DNA of 64,000 nucleotides from Cyanobium sp. FGCU6 (GTDB lineage: Bacteria > Cyanobacteriota > Cyanobacteriia > PCC-6307 > Cyanobiaceae): positions 1-64,000 of the forward strand of contig JANWUR010000010.1 in assembly GCA_024958655.1 (NCBI GenBank). Reading direction: 5' to 3'. Shown piece by piece: positions 44,322 through 52,453 of this stretch. A model generated the notes under the pieces. It was not told the origin of the DNA. It searched no databases and was given only the letters and a program-made list of their open reading frames with translations. Both the position numbers and the translations under genes were made by a program. Every line of letters begins with the position of its first letter. The stretch's first letter is position 1.

Positions 44322-44860
44322 GCCTGAACTCCCGGATCGAGACGCAGGGCATCGAGACGCAGGGCACCGCCGGCTTCCCGCCAGGGCCCATAGCCGGGGC
44401 TCTGTTGCAGCCGTTTCAGCAGGGCGCCGCGGCGCAGCACCAGCTGGCCACCGTCCTCCAGCCAGCCATGGCTGTCCCTTGTCGTGCTGTGCTCCTCAAT
44501 CAGGCGCAGCCGCAGATGCAGCGGGCCGAGCCACTGGTTCAGGCGTGCCTCCGCTGCAGGATCAGCCTGCGAGCGACGGTCCTCCAGGCGCAGCGCCATC
44601 GAGGAGCGCAACGCCACTGCATAGAGCGTCGTGGACAGCAGGGTGCCCACCAGCGCCTCGGTGATCGCCACATCGGGCGCGCCCAGCAAGGCGTAGAGCA
44701 GCGTCGCCACCGAGCCGAGGATGCCGCGCAGCACCAGGGTCTGATAGGGATTGTTCTGGCTGACCAGCAGCACGGCGGTCAACGGCAGCAGGGCCGTGAT
44801 CGGCAGCAGCAGATCCAGCTGAGCTTCGAGCGTGAGAGCGTCGGACATGACGACAGACAT
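44318..44860 (-). CDS. MrpA C-terminal-like subunit (DUF4040/MbhD type)
   Basis: A 180-residue protein whose first 95 residues carry three membrane segments and the motif YQTLVLRGILGSVATLLYALLGAPDVAITEALVG, typical of DUF4040, the small domain at the C terminus of large MrpA. Here it stands alone; the ND5-like part of MrpA is absent from the operon. The remaining C-terminal part is soluble. It overlaps mrpB by 4 bp. Confidence 0.8.
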   Translation of the reverse strand: MSVVMSDALTLEAQLDLLLPITALLPLTAVLLVSQNNPYQTLVLRGILGSVATLLYALLGAPDVAITEALVGTLLSTTLYAVALRSSMALRLEDRRSQADPAAEARLNQWLGPLHLRLRLIEEHSTTRDSHGWLEDGGQLVLRRGALLKRLQQSPGYGPWREAGGALRLDALRLDPGVQA

Positions 44861-44873
44861 GACGGTGGCGTGA

Positions 44874-45224
44874 TCAACGACTTCTGTCTGATCTGTGGGG
44901 GGCTGTTCGTTCGCGAGGCGGTTCGTGCGGCGGCGGCAGTGAGCAGCTGGCCAGCACGTAGCCGAAGATCGTGTTCCAGACGATCAGGCCCAGCAGCGCC
45001 AGGGCAAGCAGCGGCCACTGGCCCGGAATGCGCAGCAGCAGGCCCAGCAGCATCAGGGCCGAGCCGAGCGTGTCGGACACCGACAGCTTGTGCAGGCGGC
45101 CGAGGTAGCTGCCCCCCTCCAGCAGCGGCCAGGTTCCCCAGAACCAGAGCAGCAGGCCCGCCCCCAGCAGCAGCAGGCTGACGTGGCCGCTCAGAGCCTG
45201 AATCGCCGGCAGAAGAGGGCTCAT
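44874..45224 (-). CDS. mrpG: Mrp antiporter subunit G-like protein
   Basis: A 116-residue membrane protein with three helices. LLLLGAGLLLWFWGTWPLLEGGSYLGRLHKLSVSDTLGSALMLLGLLL fits MnhG (gRLH...aDTLG pattern). The C-terminal tail is basic and proline-rich. It overlaps mrpF by 4 bp. Confidence 0.85.
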   Translation of the reverse strand: MSPLLPAIQALSGHVSLLLLGAGLLLWFWGTWPLLEGGSYLGRLHKLSVSDTLGSALMLLGLLLRIPGQWPLLALALLGLIVWNTIFGYVLASCSLPPPHEPPRERTAPHRSDRSR

Positions 45225-45469
45225 CGCTCCACCTCCCGCAACAGATTGGCGAGCAGCAACATCCCTGAGTTGCCGGCGCTGAGGCTGATCGCCCCCACCA
45301 GGCCCAGCATCCAGTCGTCGCGGATCACCGCCACCACCATCATGATCAGCGCCACCTTCGAGGCGATGCTGCTGAAGGCGGCCATCCGATCCCAGACGCT
45401 GCAGGGCCGGCAGACCACGGCGATCGGAATCAGCAGGGCCAGCAGCATTCCCCAGATCAACACGGTCAT
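45221..45469 (-). CDS. mrpF: Mrp antiporter subunit F-like protein
   Basis: An 82-residue membrane protein with three helices and the RPCSVWDRMAAFSSIASKVALIM segment, equivalent to the GP(s/t)xxDRvxaxdxi motif of MnhF. Position between E and G supports the call. It lies 4 bp after mrpE. Confidence 0.82.
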   Translation of the reverse strand: MTVLIWGMLLALLIPIAVVCRPCSVWDRMAAFSSIASKVALIMMVVAVIRDDWMLGLVGAISLSAGNSGMLLLANLLREVER

Positions 45470-45473
45470 GGCA

Positions 45474-45914
45474 TCAGTCCTCGCTGGATGGGGTGGTGCC
45501 TTTTGGTGCGGTTCGGCTGTGCCTCGGCATCGGCCGCAGCTGATGAATGCGATAGATCGGCCGGCCGTCCACCCGGCTCAGGCCGAGCACCAGCGTGAAC
45601 GGCGTGAGCGTGATCGCCAGCACCTCCAGGAAGATCACCAGCCGCTGGCTGGGAGCGCTGGCCGGCAGCTCCAGCCAGCGCTCCTGCTCGCGTCCGCCGC
45701 CGATCAGGGCCAGCGCCTCGCCGTAGGCCTGGGGCACCGCCACCAGCGCCTGCCAAAGCGCACGCAGCAGCGGACCCAGCGGCTGGCGCGGACCCTCGGC
45801 ATGGGGCAGCAGCAGGGCCAGCGCCACGCCGATCAGCAGATTCACTGCGCTGCTGTCGGCGGTGAGCAGGTACCAGAGCAGCAGCCGCAGCAGGCAGCTG
45901 AGCAGGAATCCCAT
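45474..45914 (-). CDS. mrpE: Mrp antiporter subunit E-like protein
   Basis: A 146-residue protein. Two N-terminal helices (LLSCLLRLLLWYLLTADSSAVNLLIGVALALLLP) and the later FLEVLAITLTPFTLVLGLSRVDGRPIYRIHQL fit MnhE, which has a TPGT-like motif at this place. It overlaps mrpD by 1 bp. Confidence 0.82.
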   Translation of the reverse strand: MGFLLSCLLRLLLWYLLTADSSAVNLLIGVALALLLPHAEGPRQPLGPLLRALWQALVAVPQAYGEALALIGGGREQERWLELPASAPSQRLVIFLEVLAITLTPFTLVLGLSRVDGRPIYRIHQLRPMPRHSRTAPKGTTPSSED

Positions 45915-47401
45915 CAGCCCGCCCCCCCGGTGAGCAGGGGCTGGCCGCCGCCGGCCATCGCCAACAGCAGGCCCGCCCCCACCACGCCCAGGCCGCCCAG
46001 CAGGTCGCTCAGGCGATCCAGCTGAGGGAGCTCAGGGCCGCCGCCGGCACGCAGTCGCTCCAGGCCGAGATGCAGCAGCAACCCCAGTCCCAGCACTGCC
46101 AGGGCCTGCAGCAGGTCGGGAATGTCGGCCTGGCGAGAGCTCACCGCCAGACCGACGAGCAGCAGCGGCAGCATCAACAGCAGCGCCCCCCAGCAGAGTG
46201 GTGGCCGCGGACTCCAGCGCCAGGGCGCCTGCCACAGGCGGGCGTAGACCGCCACGCTGCCAATCGAGAGCAGTAGCACCAGCCAGCCCAGCTCCGGACT
46301 GAGCGCTGCCTGCAGCTGCTTCTTGGCGGTGAAGCCCAGCAGCGGCGGCAGGGCGGCGATCGAGAGGCTCCCCAGCCAGAGGGGCAGCAGAAGACTCCAG
46401 ACCAGCGGCCGCTTTCGCCAGTCCTGCAGAGAGAGTCCGGGCCAGTGACGCGCCGTAAGGAACAGGCCGGCCTTGGCCAGGCCATGGGAGAGGGCCATCA
46501 GACCTCCGGCTGCCGGCGTGAGAACCACCAGGCCCATCTGGGCCAGGGTGCTCCAGGCCAGCAGTCGCTTGGCATCGCTGGCCGTGAGGGCATAGACCAG
46601 GCCCAGGGCGGCGCTGGCCAGCCCGATCGGGGCGACCAGGCCGGTGAAGGCGCCATTGAGCTGCTGGAGGCGCAGCAGCGGCAGGGCTCCGGCGCTCACC
46701 ACCACACCCGAGAGCAGCGCCGATACCTCGGCAGGGGCCTCGGCATGGGTGCGCGGCAGCCACAGGCCATTGAGGAAGACGCCCGATTTGGTCAGCAGCC
46801 CCACAAGCACCAGGGCCAGCGGCGCACCGGGCGCCAGGGCGGCGAGGGCCTCGAAGCGGAAGCTGCCGCTCTGGGCGTAGACCAGGGCCGCACCGATCAG
46901 ATACAGGCCCATCGCCGTGTTGCTGACCAGCAGATAGCGCAGGGCGATCCAGCCGGCGTTGGCGGTCGCCCCCCGCAGGATCAGCAGGAAGGCGCTGATC
47001 GCCACCACCTCCAGGCTCACGTACAGGCTGACCAGATCGGTGGTGAGAAAGCTGGTGTTGAGGGCCCCCAGCAGTACCAGCAGCTGCAGCCAGCCGCTGC
47101 GGTCCCAGCCCTGGCGCCGCGCCTCGAGCCACACACCCAGGCAGACCAGGCCGGCCAGCAGCAGGAACCAGCCGGCGAGAGGATCGAGGCTGAGGCTCAC
47201 CCCGTACTCCTGCAGCAGCTGCAGCTCCAGGCGGTTGCCCCCCAGAACGGCCCAGCCGCCCAGAAAGGCCGTGGCCAGGCTGCACAGCAGGATCAGCGCT
47301 GGGCTGAGGGCCGGCAGCAGCGCCACCACGAAGGCGGCCAGGTAGGGCCCCAGCAGCCAGATCACCAGCGGCGGGGCGCTCAGGCTCCAGAGGTCGCTCA
47401 T
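45914..47401 (-). CDS. mrpD: Mrp antiporter subunit D-like protein (NuoL/M/N family)
   Basis: A 495-residue polytopic protein of the proton-conducting antiporter family. Conserved charged and polar residues appear in VSLYVSLEVVAISAFLLIL, LVGLLTKSGVFLNGLWLPRTHAEAPAEVSALLSG and KRLLAWSTLAQMGLVVL. It is the only large ion-translocating subunit in this operon; canonical Mrp complexes also need a large MrpA. It overlaps mrpC by 4 bp. Confidence 0.9.
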   Translation of the reverse strand: MSDLWSLSAPPLVIWLLGPYLAAFVVALLPALSPALILLCSLATAFLGGWAVLGGNRLELQLLQEYGVSLSLDPLAGWFLLLAGLVCLGVWLEARRQGWDRSGWLQLLVLLGALNTSFLTTDLVSLYVSLEVVAISAFLLILRGATANAGWIALRYLLVSNTAMGLYLIGAALVYAQSGSFRFEALAALAPGAPLALVLVGLLTKSGVFLNGLWLPRTHAEAPAEVSALLSGVVVSAGALPLLRLQQLNGAFTGLVAPIGLASAALGLVYALTASDAKRLLAWSTLAQMGLVVLTPAAGGLMALSHGLAKAGLFLTARHWPGLSLQDWRKRPLVWSLLLPLWLGSLSIAALPPLLGFTAKKQLQAALSPELGWLVLLLSIGSVAVYARLWQAPWRWSPRPPLCWGALLLMLPLLLVGLAVSSRQADIPDLLQALAVLGLGLLLHLGLERLRAGGGPELPQLDRLSDLLGGLGVVGAGLLLAMAGGGQPLLTGGAG

Positions 47402-47772
47402 GGGCGATCAGAGGGCTCGAAGCTGGACGCATCAAGGCTGGGATCGATCCGCGCCAGCTGGGTGATCACCACCAGCAGCAGCGCCTGGATCGACAGGCCG
47501 ATGACGATGGCGGTGAGGATCACGGCCTGGGGAATCGGATCGGCCAGATCGCCGCCGGCCTGACCCAGGGCGGCGGGATCGGCCAGACGGGAGAGGATCG
47601 GGCTGCGCAGGCCGGAGCGTGCGGCGAACAGCACGAACAGCGCCACCACGGCACTGCCGGTGACGTCCATGGCCAGCACCTTGAGGAACAGGTTGCGCCG
47701 CAGCAACAGACCGGCGAAGCCGGCAAGTGCCGCCAGCAGGATCAGCAGCTCCAGCAGTCGGATCGCCGTCAT
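47398..47772 (-). CDS. mrpC: Mrp antiporter subunit C-like protein (NuoK family)
   Basis: A 124-residue protein with three membrane segments. LLLRRNLFLKVLAMDVTGSAVVALFVL and DPIPQAVILTAIVIGLSIQALLL are the MnhC/NuoK hallmarks. It is the first gene of the mrp operon. The ATG at MTAIRLLELL is used because the longer frame is non-homologous. It is divergent from nhaS3 with a 165-bp shared promoter region. Confidence 0.9.
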   Translation of the reverse strand: MTAIRLLELLILLAALAGFAGLLLRRNLFLKVLAMDVTGSAVVALFVLFAARSGLRSPILSRLADPAALGQAGGDLADPIPQAVILTAIVIGLSIQALLLVVITQLARIDPSLDASSFEPSDRP

Positions 47773-47908
47773 GGGGTCTGCCCCGCTATCGCAGTGACGG
47801 GCGGGACGGTAGCGAGCGAAACCGTCAGCGGACGGCTCGGGGGGCTGGCCAGGCGAGCCTCCCCTGTCGCTGCGCGGCTGCATTCCCCAGACCGCCGGGT
47901 CCCATCCC

Positions 47909-47914
47909 TATAAC
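47909..47914 (+). promoter_or_regulatory. Candidate -10 box for the NhaS3-like gene
   Basis: TATAAC lies 23 bp before the start codon. A start site about 7 bp downstream would fall inside the adjacent inverted repeat, giving a very short leader. No clear -35 was found. Confidence 0.4.
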
Positions 47915-47917
47915 CCC

Positions 47918-47935
47918 GTGACCTTTTCAGGTCAC
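47918..47935. promoter_or_regulatory. Inverted repeat abutting the NhaS3-like start codon
   Basis: GTGACC, six bases (TTTTCA), then GGTCAC; the dyad ends 2 bp before the ATG and follows a TATAAC by 3 bp. It could be a repressor operator or an mRNA hairpin masking translation. Confidence 0.5.
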
Positions 47936-47937
47936 TG

Positions 47938-49299
47938 ATGCCTCCCCTCCCCCCGCTGCTGATGGAGTTCAGCTCCCATCAGCTTGAAACGGCCGAAACC
48001 CTGCTCCAGGTGGGCCGCTTCCTGGTGATCTTCATCGCCGCGCGGGCGATCGCCGAGCTGATGGTGCGTCTGCAGCTGCCGACGATCCTCGGCGAACTGG
48101 TCGCCGGTGTGGTGATCGGCGTCTCCGGTCTGCACCTGATCGTGCCGCCCGGCGCCCAGGCGGAACTGAGCGCCGCCGCCTCCGGCCTGGTGGCCAACCT
48201 TTCGGAGATCACGCCCGAAGCGGTGCGCCACGTCTACGACGAAACCTTCCCCAGCCTGCAGACCGTGTCGCAGCTGGGGCTGTTCGCGCTCCTGTTCCTC
48301 ACCGGCCTGGAGAGCGAGCTCGATGAACTGGTGGCCGTGGGGGTGCAGGCCGGCACGGTGGCGGTGACGGGCGTGGTGTTGCCCTTCGCGCTCGGCACGG
48401 CGGGCCTCTACTACCTCTTCCATGTGCCGCTGATCCCGGCGGTGTTCGCCGGCGCGGCGATGACGGCCACCTCAATCGGCATCACCGCCAGCGTGTTCGG
48501 TGAGCTGAAGTGGCTCAAGCGCAGCGAGGGCCAGATCGTGATCGGTGCCGCCGTGCTCGATGACATCCTCGGCATCGTGATCCTGGCGGTGGTGGTGGCG
48601 GTGGTCGGCGGCGGCGCCTTCACGGTCGGCCCGGTGGTGCGGCTCTGCCTGGCGGCGGCGGCCTTCGTGGCGGTGGCCCTGTTTCTCAGCCGCACGGCTG
48701 CACCCCTGTTCGACTGGGTGGTGGATCGGCTCAAGGCTCCCGGGGATGTGGCCGTGGCCAGCTTCGTGGTGCTCACGCTCTGCTGCTTCGCCGCCCAGGC
48801 GATCGGCCTGGAGGCGGCCCTCGGTGCCTTCGCTGCCGGCCTGATCCTCAGCGCCTCGAAGCACACCCACGACATCGATGCGGCGGTCAAGCCGCTGGTG
48901 GCCCTGTTCGCCACGGTGTTCTTCGTGCTGATCGGCACCGGCATGGACCTCTCGGTGCTCAACCCCCTCGACCCCGCCAACCGCGAGGGCCTGATCGTGG
49001 CGGCCTTCCTGCTGGTGGTCGCCATCATCGGCAAGATCGCCGCCGGCTGGAGCTACGTGAGCAAGGAGCCCACCAATCGCCTGGTGGTGGGCCTCGGGAT
49101 GATGCCCCGCGGCGAGGTGGGCCTGATCTTCCTGGGTCTCGGCCGCCAGGCCGGCATCCTCACGCCGGCGCTGGAAGCCGCCATCCTGCTGATGGTGATC
49201 GGCACCACCTTCCTGGCACCGATCCTGCTGCGGCTGGTGATCCCCGCCGAGCCTGTTCCGGAGGTCGTTGCCGCCGCTCAGCCCACGCCGGCTCAGTAG
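47938..49299 (+). CDS. nhaS3: NhaS3-like Na+/H+ (cation:proton) antiporter
   Basis: A 453-residue CPA2-type antiporter with about a dozen membrane segments. LQLPTILGELVAGVVIGVSGL, LLFLTGLESEL, TATSIGITASVFGEL, IGAAVLDDILGIVILA (the DD pair) and GLGMMPRGEVGLIFLGLG match the family. Cyanobacterial NhaS3 is an essential thylakoid Na+/H+ antiporter. Its place beside mrp-bicA suggests sodium-gradient support for bicarbonate uptake. The last 7 bp overlap the convergent moeB-like gene. Confidence 0.88.
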   Translation: MPPLPPLLMEFSSHQLETAETLLQVGRFLVIFIAARAIAELMVRLQLPTILGELVAGVVIGVSGLHLIVPPGAQAELSAAASGLVANLSEITPEAVRHVYDETFPSLQTVSQLGLFALLFLTGLESELDELVAVGVQAGTVAVTGVVLPFALGTAGLYYLFHVPLIPAVFAGAAMTATSIGITASVFGELKWLKRSEGQIVIGAAVLDDILGIVILAVVVAVVGGGAFTVGPVVRLCLAAAAFVAVALFLSRTAAPLFDWVVDRLKAPGDVAVASFVVLTLCCFAAQAIGLEAALGAFAAGLILSASKHTHDIDAAVKPLVALFATVFFVLIGTGMDLSVLNPLDPANREGLIVAAFLLVVAIIGKIAAGWSYVSKEPTNRLVVGLGMMPRGEVGLIFLGLGRQAGILTPALEAAILLMVIGTTFLAPILLRLVIPAEPVPEVVAAAQPTPAQ

Positions 49300-50465
49300 C
49301 GCGGGACCGCCGGATCCACCTCCTGGCTCCAGGCATCGATGCCGCCGGCCACGTTGACGCCCTCGATGCCATGGCGGCCGAGGGCGATCAGCGCCTTGGC
49401 CGAACGCCCGCCCAGCTTGCAGTGCACATAGAGCTTCTTGCCCAGCGCCAGCTGGCGAACATCCTCGATCGCCTCGCCGCTCTCGATCCGGTCGAGAGGC
49501 ATCAGCACCGAGCCCGGAATCACGGCGATCTCGGCCTCCTGGGGGTTGCGCACATCGAGCAGCAGCACCTCCTCGAGCCGGCCGTCGATCACGGTCTTGA
49601 GTTCGGCCACGGTGATGGTGGGCACCGCACCGGCCTCCTCCTGGCCGGGGGCGGTGCCGCCCACGCCGCAGAACTCCTGATAATCCACAAGCTCCTCGAT
49701 CACGGGCCGCTCGGGGCTGGGGCGCAGCCTGAGCTCGCGGAAGCTCATCTTCAGGGCATCGAACAACAGCAGCCGGCCGCTGAGGGTGGTGCCGATGCCG
49801 GTGATGATCTTCACCGCTTCGGTGGCCTGAATCACACCGATGATCCCGGGCAGCACGCCCACGACACCGCCTTCGGCGCAGGAGGGGACCATGCCCGGCG
49901 GCGGCGGCTCGGGGAACAGATCCCGGTAATTCGGGCTTTCAGCATCGAGGTTGAACACGGTGGCCTGGCCCTCGAATCGGAAGATCGAGCCGTACACATT
50001 CGGCTTGCCCAGCAGCACGCAGGCGTCGTTCACCAGGTAGCGGGTGGGGAAGTTATCCGTGCCGTCGCAGACGATGTCGTAAGGGCGGATGATCTCGAGG
50101 GCGTTGTCGCTGGTGAGCGCCGTTTCATAGAGGTCCACCTGACAGTGGGGGTTGATCTCAAGAATGCGGGCCTTGGCGGATTCGATCTTGGGCTTGCCCA
50201 CCCAGCTGGTGCCATGGATCACCTGCCGCTGCAGGTTGCTGGTATCCACCACGTCGAAGTCGACGATGCCGATCCGGCCCACACCGGCGGCCGCCAGATA
50301 GAGCAGCAGGGGTGAACCCAGACCGCCGGTACCCACACACAGCACCGAGGCGGCCTTGAGCCGCTTCTGCCCCTCCATGCCCACCTCGGGGAGGATCAGG
50401 TGGCGGGAGAAGCGAGCCACCTCGTCGGGACTGAGCTGAACGCCGCTGGTGTCGGGAGGGAGCAT
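49293..50465 (-). CDS. moeB: MoeB/ThiF-like adenylyltransferase fused to rhodanese
   Basis: A 390-residue E1-like enzyme. The ATP-binding VLCVGTGGLGSPLLLYLAAAGVG and DFDVVDTSNLQRQ are clear, the crossover Cys lies in GMVPSCAEGGVVGVLPG, and the C-terminal rhodanese domain has the catalytic loop VHCKLGGRSAKA. It adenylates the C terminus of a MoaD- or ThiS-like sulfur carrier and can transfer sulfur from a persulfide. The start ATG at MLPPDTSGVQLSPDE is chosen. A JAMM peptidase gene lies 43 bp upstream on the same strand. Confidence 0.92.
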   Translation of the reverse strand: MLPPDTSGVQLSPDEVARFSRHLILPEVGMEGQKRLKAASVLCVGTGGLGSPLLLYLAAAGVGRIGIVDFDVVDTSNLQRQVIHGTSWVGKPKIESAKARILEINPHCQVDLYETALTSDNALEIIRPYDIVCDGTDNFPTRYLVNDACVLLGKPNVYGSIFRFEGQATVFNLDAESPNYRDLFPEPPPPGMVPSCAEGGVVGVLPGIIGVIQATEAVKIITGIGTTLSGRLLLFDALKMSFRELRLRPSPERPVIEELVDYQEFCGVGGTAPGQEEAGAVPTITVAELKTVIDGRLEEVLLLDVRNPQEAEIAVIPGSVLMPLDRIESGEAIEDVRQLALGKKLYVHCKLGGRSAKALIALGRHGIEGVNVAGGIDAWSQEVDPAVPRY

Positions 50466-50508
50466 GGGATCGGTGGGCAACCCGGCGCCTCCGGCCAACG
50501 GAGGCGCC

Positions 50509-50955
50509 TCAATCCTCCATTCTCCACGGCAGCGGCCGTGGCGGGCCGTCCTCGGGCAACCACCAGCAGGCAAGCTCCGGTCGGCCCGTGGCCAGCCTGC
50601 CGCGGATCAGCATCAGGGCCGGAGCCACCGTGAGGGCCCGGTCGGTGGCGGAGGGCACCGGCTCCGCTACGGGGTGGCTGTGGGCCGAGCCGAGCAGCAG
50701 CAACCCCAGGCCGCGCCCCCACTTCTGGGCGTGCAGCTGCTCCCGCGGATCCACAGCGAAACGGCCATGCCGTTCCGAAGCTGGTTCCCACACATTCAGA
50801 CAGGGCCAGATCCGCTCGATCCTCCACTCCGCCCCGTGGCGCCGGCCCAACACCAGGGCGCAGCCTTCCTCCGGTGCCGGCAACGCCAGCAGATGGTGGA
50901 GCAGCGTCAGCGCGTGCGGACGGAGGTGAATCGCCTCTGGCGTGATCTCAACCAC
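50509..50955 (-). CDS. Mov34/MPN (JAMM) metallopeptidase family protein
   Basis: A roughly 148-residue protein. The JAMM+ signature is complete: HSHPVAEPVPSATD (HxHx7SxxD), with an upstream Glu in APEEGCALVLG. A GTG start at VVEITPEAIHLRP is preferred; no suitable ATG exists within the domain. Bacterial JAMM enzymes beside ThiF/MoeB genes remove C-terminal extensions from ubiquitin-like sulfur carriers. It is divergent from the CAAD gene. Confidence 0.85.
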   Translation of the reverse strand: MVEITPEAIHLRPHALTLLHHLLALPAPEEGCALVLGRRHGAEWRIERIWPCLNVWEPASERHGRFAVDPREQLHAQKWGRGLGLLLLGSAHSHPVAEPVPSATDRALTVAPALMLIRGRLATGRPELACWWLPEDGPPRPLPWRMED

Positions 50956-50995
50956 AGCGGGTACCTTAGGCTCCGATTCCGATCCCGCCTTCTCC

Positions 50996-51370
50996 ATGAG
51001 CGATGTCAGCACCGAAGCCCAGGAGGCGGTGGACCAGGCCACTGAGGCCGTGAATGATGCCGGCTTCGACTTCCAGCAGCGCTACGGCGAGGTGATCGGC
51101 AAGGTCAATGAAACCCTCGACAAGGTCGACTGGGGCCAGATGGGCAAGGTGGGCAAGGCCGCCGGCATTCTGCTGGCGGTGATCGTGGCCCAGATCCTGA
51201 TCAAGGGTGTGCTCGACACCATCAATCTTCTACCGATCGTGCCGGGCCTGCTCGAGCTGCTCGGTCTGGTGGTGGTCGGCAAGTGGAGCTGGGACAACCT
51301 CACCACCAGCGAGAAGCGCGCTGCCGTGGTTGACAAGGTGCAGACCCTCAAGAAGGAGTACCTCGGCTGA
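50996..51370 (+). CDS. CAAD-domain (CURT1-like) membrane protein
   Basis: A 124-residue protein. A soluble helical N terminus precedes two membrane segments (AAGILLAVIVAQILIKGVLDTI and LLPIVPGLLELLGLVVVGKWSW), followed by an amphipathic C-terminal helix. This is the CAAD layout shared with plant CURT1 proteins that bend thylakoid membranes. A terminator follows directly. Confidence 0.85.
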   Translation: MSDVSTEAQEAVDQATEAVNDAGFDFQQRYGEVIGKVNETLDKVDWGQMGKVGKAAGILLAVIVAQILIKGVLDTINLLPIVPGLLELLGLVVVGKWSWDNLTTSEKRAAVVDKVQTLKKEYLG

Positions 51371-51394
51371 TCGGGGGGCCCTTGTCCAACCGTG

Positions 51395-51419
51395 CCGCCC
51401 CTGCAGGGGCGGTTTTTTT
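51395..51419 (+). terminator. Rho-independent terminator of the CAAD gene
   Basis: CCGCCCC / GGGGCGG with a 4-nt loop (TGCA) and seven T follow the CAAD stop by about 25 bp. Confidence 0.92.
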
Positions 51420-51450
51420 GTCGGCGCCGTTCCTGCCGTTGCGAGCGCGA

Positions 51451-52383
51451 TCAGCAGGGCGGCTCCCTGAGCAGGCCGGCGATGCAGGCCCGGGAGCGGC
51501 CCACATAACCGCCCCCGAACAGCTGGGCGTGGTTGAGCAGGTGATATAGGTTGTAAAGATCCACCCGGGCGCGGTGGCCTTGCGGCAGGGGCCATTCGCG
51601 TTCGTAGCCGGCGAAGAAGGCTTCCGGGAACCCCCCGAACAGGCGGGCCATCGCCAGATCCACCTCCCGGTCGGCCCGATGCACGGCCGGATCGAACACT
51701 GTGCCGGCGGCCCCCGCCAGCAGGGAGGCATTGCCGCTCCAGAGATCGCCGTGCACCAGGCAGGCTTCGGGCTGGTGGCCCGCCAGCCAGCCGGGCACCA
51801 GCTCCAGAAGCTGCTGGGCATCGGCCAGCTCGATCCCGCGGCGGCCCAGCTCCTCCAGCTGGGGGGCCAGGCGGCGGCTGGCGAAGAACGCACCCCAGGC
51901 ATCGCTCCAGGTATTGACCTGGGACGTGGAGCCGATGAAGTTGGCGCGCTCCCAGCCGAAGGCGGCCGGCCGGTCCTGCGGGGCCAGCGGTCCGGCGAGG
52001 CTGGAGCGGTGCAGACGGGCCAGGGAGGCCCCCAGGGCACCCCAGCCGCCACCACCACCGCCCTCAAGGTTCAGCCAGGGAAGCACCAGCACCGCCAGGC
52101 CGCCGGTGAGCTCAAGGGCCAGCGGTTCCGGCACCACCAGACCGCTGCCGGCCGCCGCCGCCGCCAGGGCGCGCAGACCCTCGGCCTCCGCCTCCAGCAG
52201 CGGCAGCCCTTCGGGGGGGCTGGTCTTGGCGAACAGCCGCGAAGGCCCCCCCGCGCGTGGGGCGACCAGCTCCAGGCACCAGGCCTGGTGGATGCAGCCG
52301 CCGCCCACGGGCCGACGCCGGACAAGCGCGGCGCCCAGGCGCTCCTGCAGCCAGGCGGCAAGGGGATCGGCGGCAGGCGGCAT
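51451..52383 (-). CDS. Fructosamine kinase family protein
   Basis: A 310-residue APH-like kinase. The VGGGCIHQAWCLEL N terminus, FAKTSPPEGLPLLEAEAEGL (ATP Lys), catalytic LVHGDLWSGNA and FDPAVHRADREVDLAMARLFGGF match fructosamine/ketosamine-3-kinase family members. They phosphorylate glycated lysines, which then decompose, repairing protein damage. The bacterial substrate is unproven here. Divergent from crtD. Confidence 0.9.
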   Translation of the reverse strand: MPPAADPLAAWLQERLGAALVRRRPVGGGCIHQAWCLELVAPRAGGPSRLFAKTSPPEGLPLLEAEAEGLRALAAAAAGSGLVVPEPLALELTGGLAVLVLPWLNLEGGGGGGWGALGASLARLHRSSLAGPLAPQDRPAAFGWERANFIGSTSQVNTWSDAWGAFFASRRLAPQLEELGRRGIELADAQQLLELVPGWLAGHQPEACLVHGDLWSGNASLLAGAAGTVFDPAVHRADREVDLAMARLFGGFPEAFFAGYEREWPLPQGHRARVDLYNLYHLLNHAQLFGGGYVGRSRACIAGLLREPPC

Positions 52384-52453
52384 CACACGGGGATCGGACC
52401 CGCCCCAGCCTGAAGCCTCGCGGTGGCCGCGGGCCGGTTGCCAGCATGCGCCC

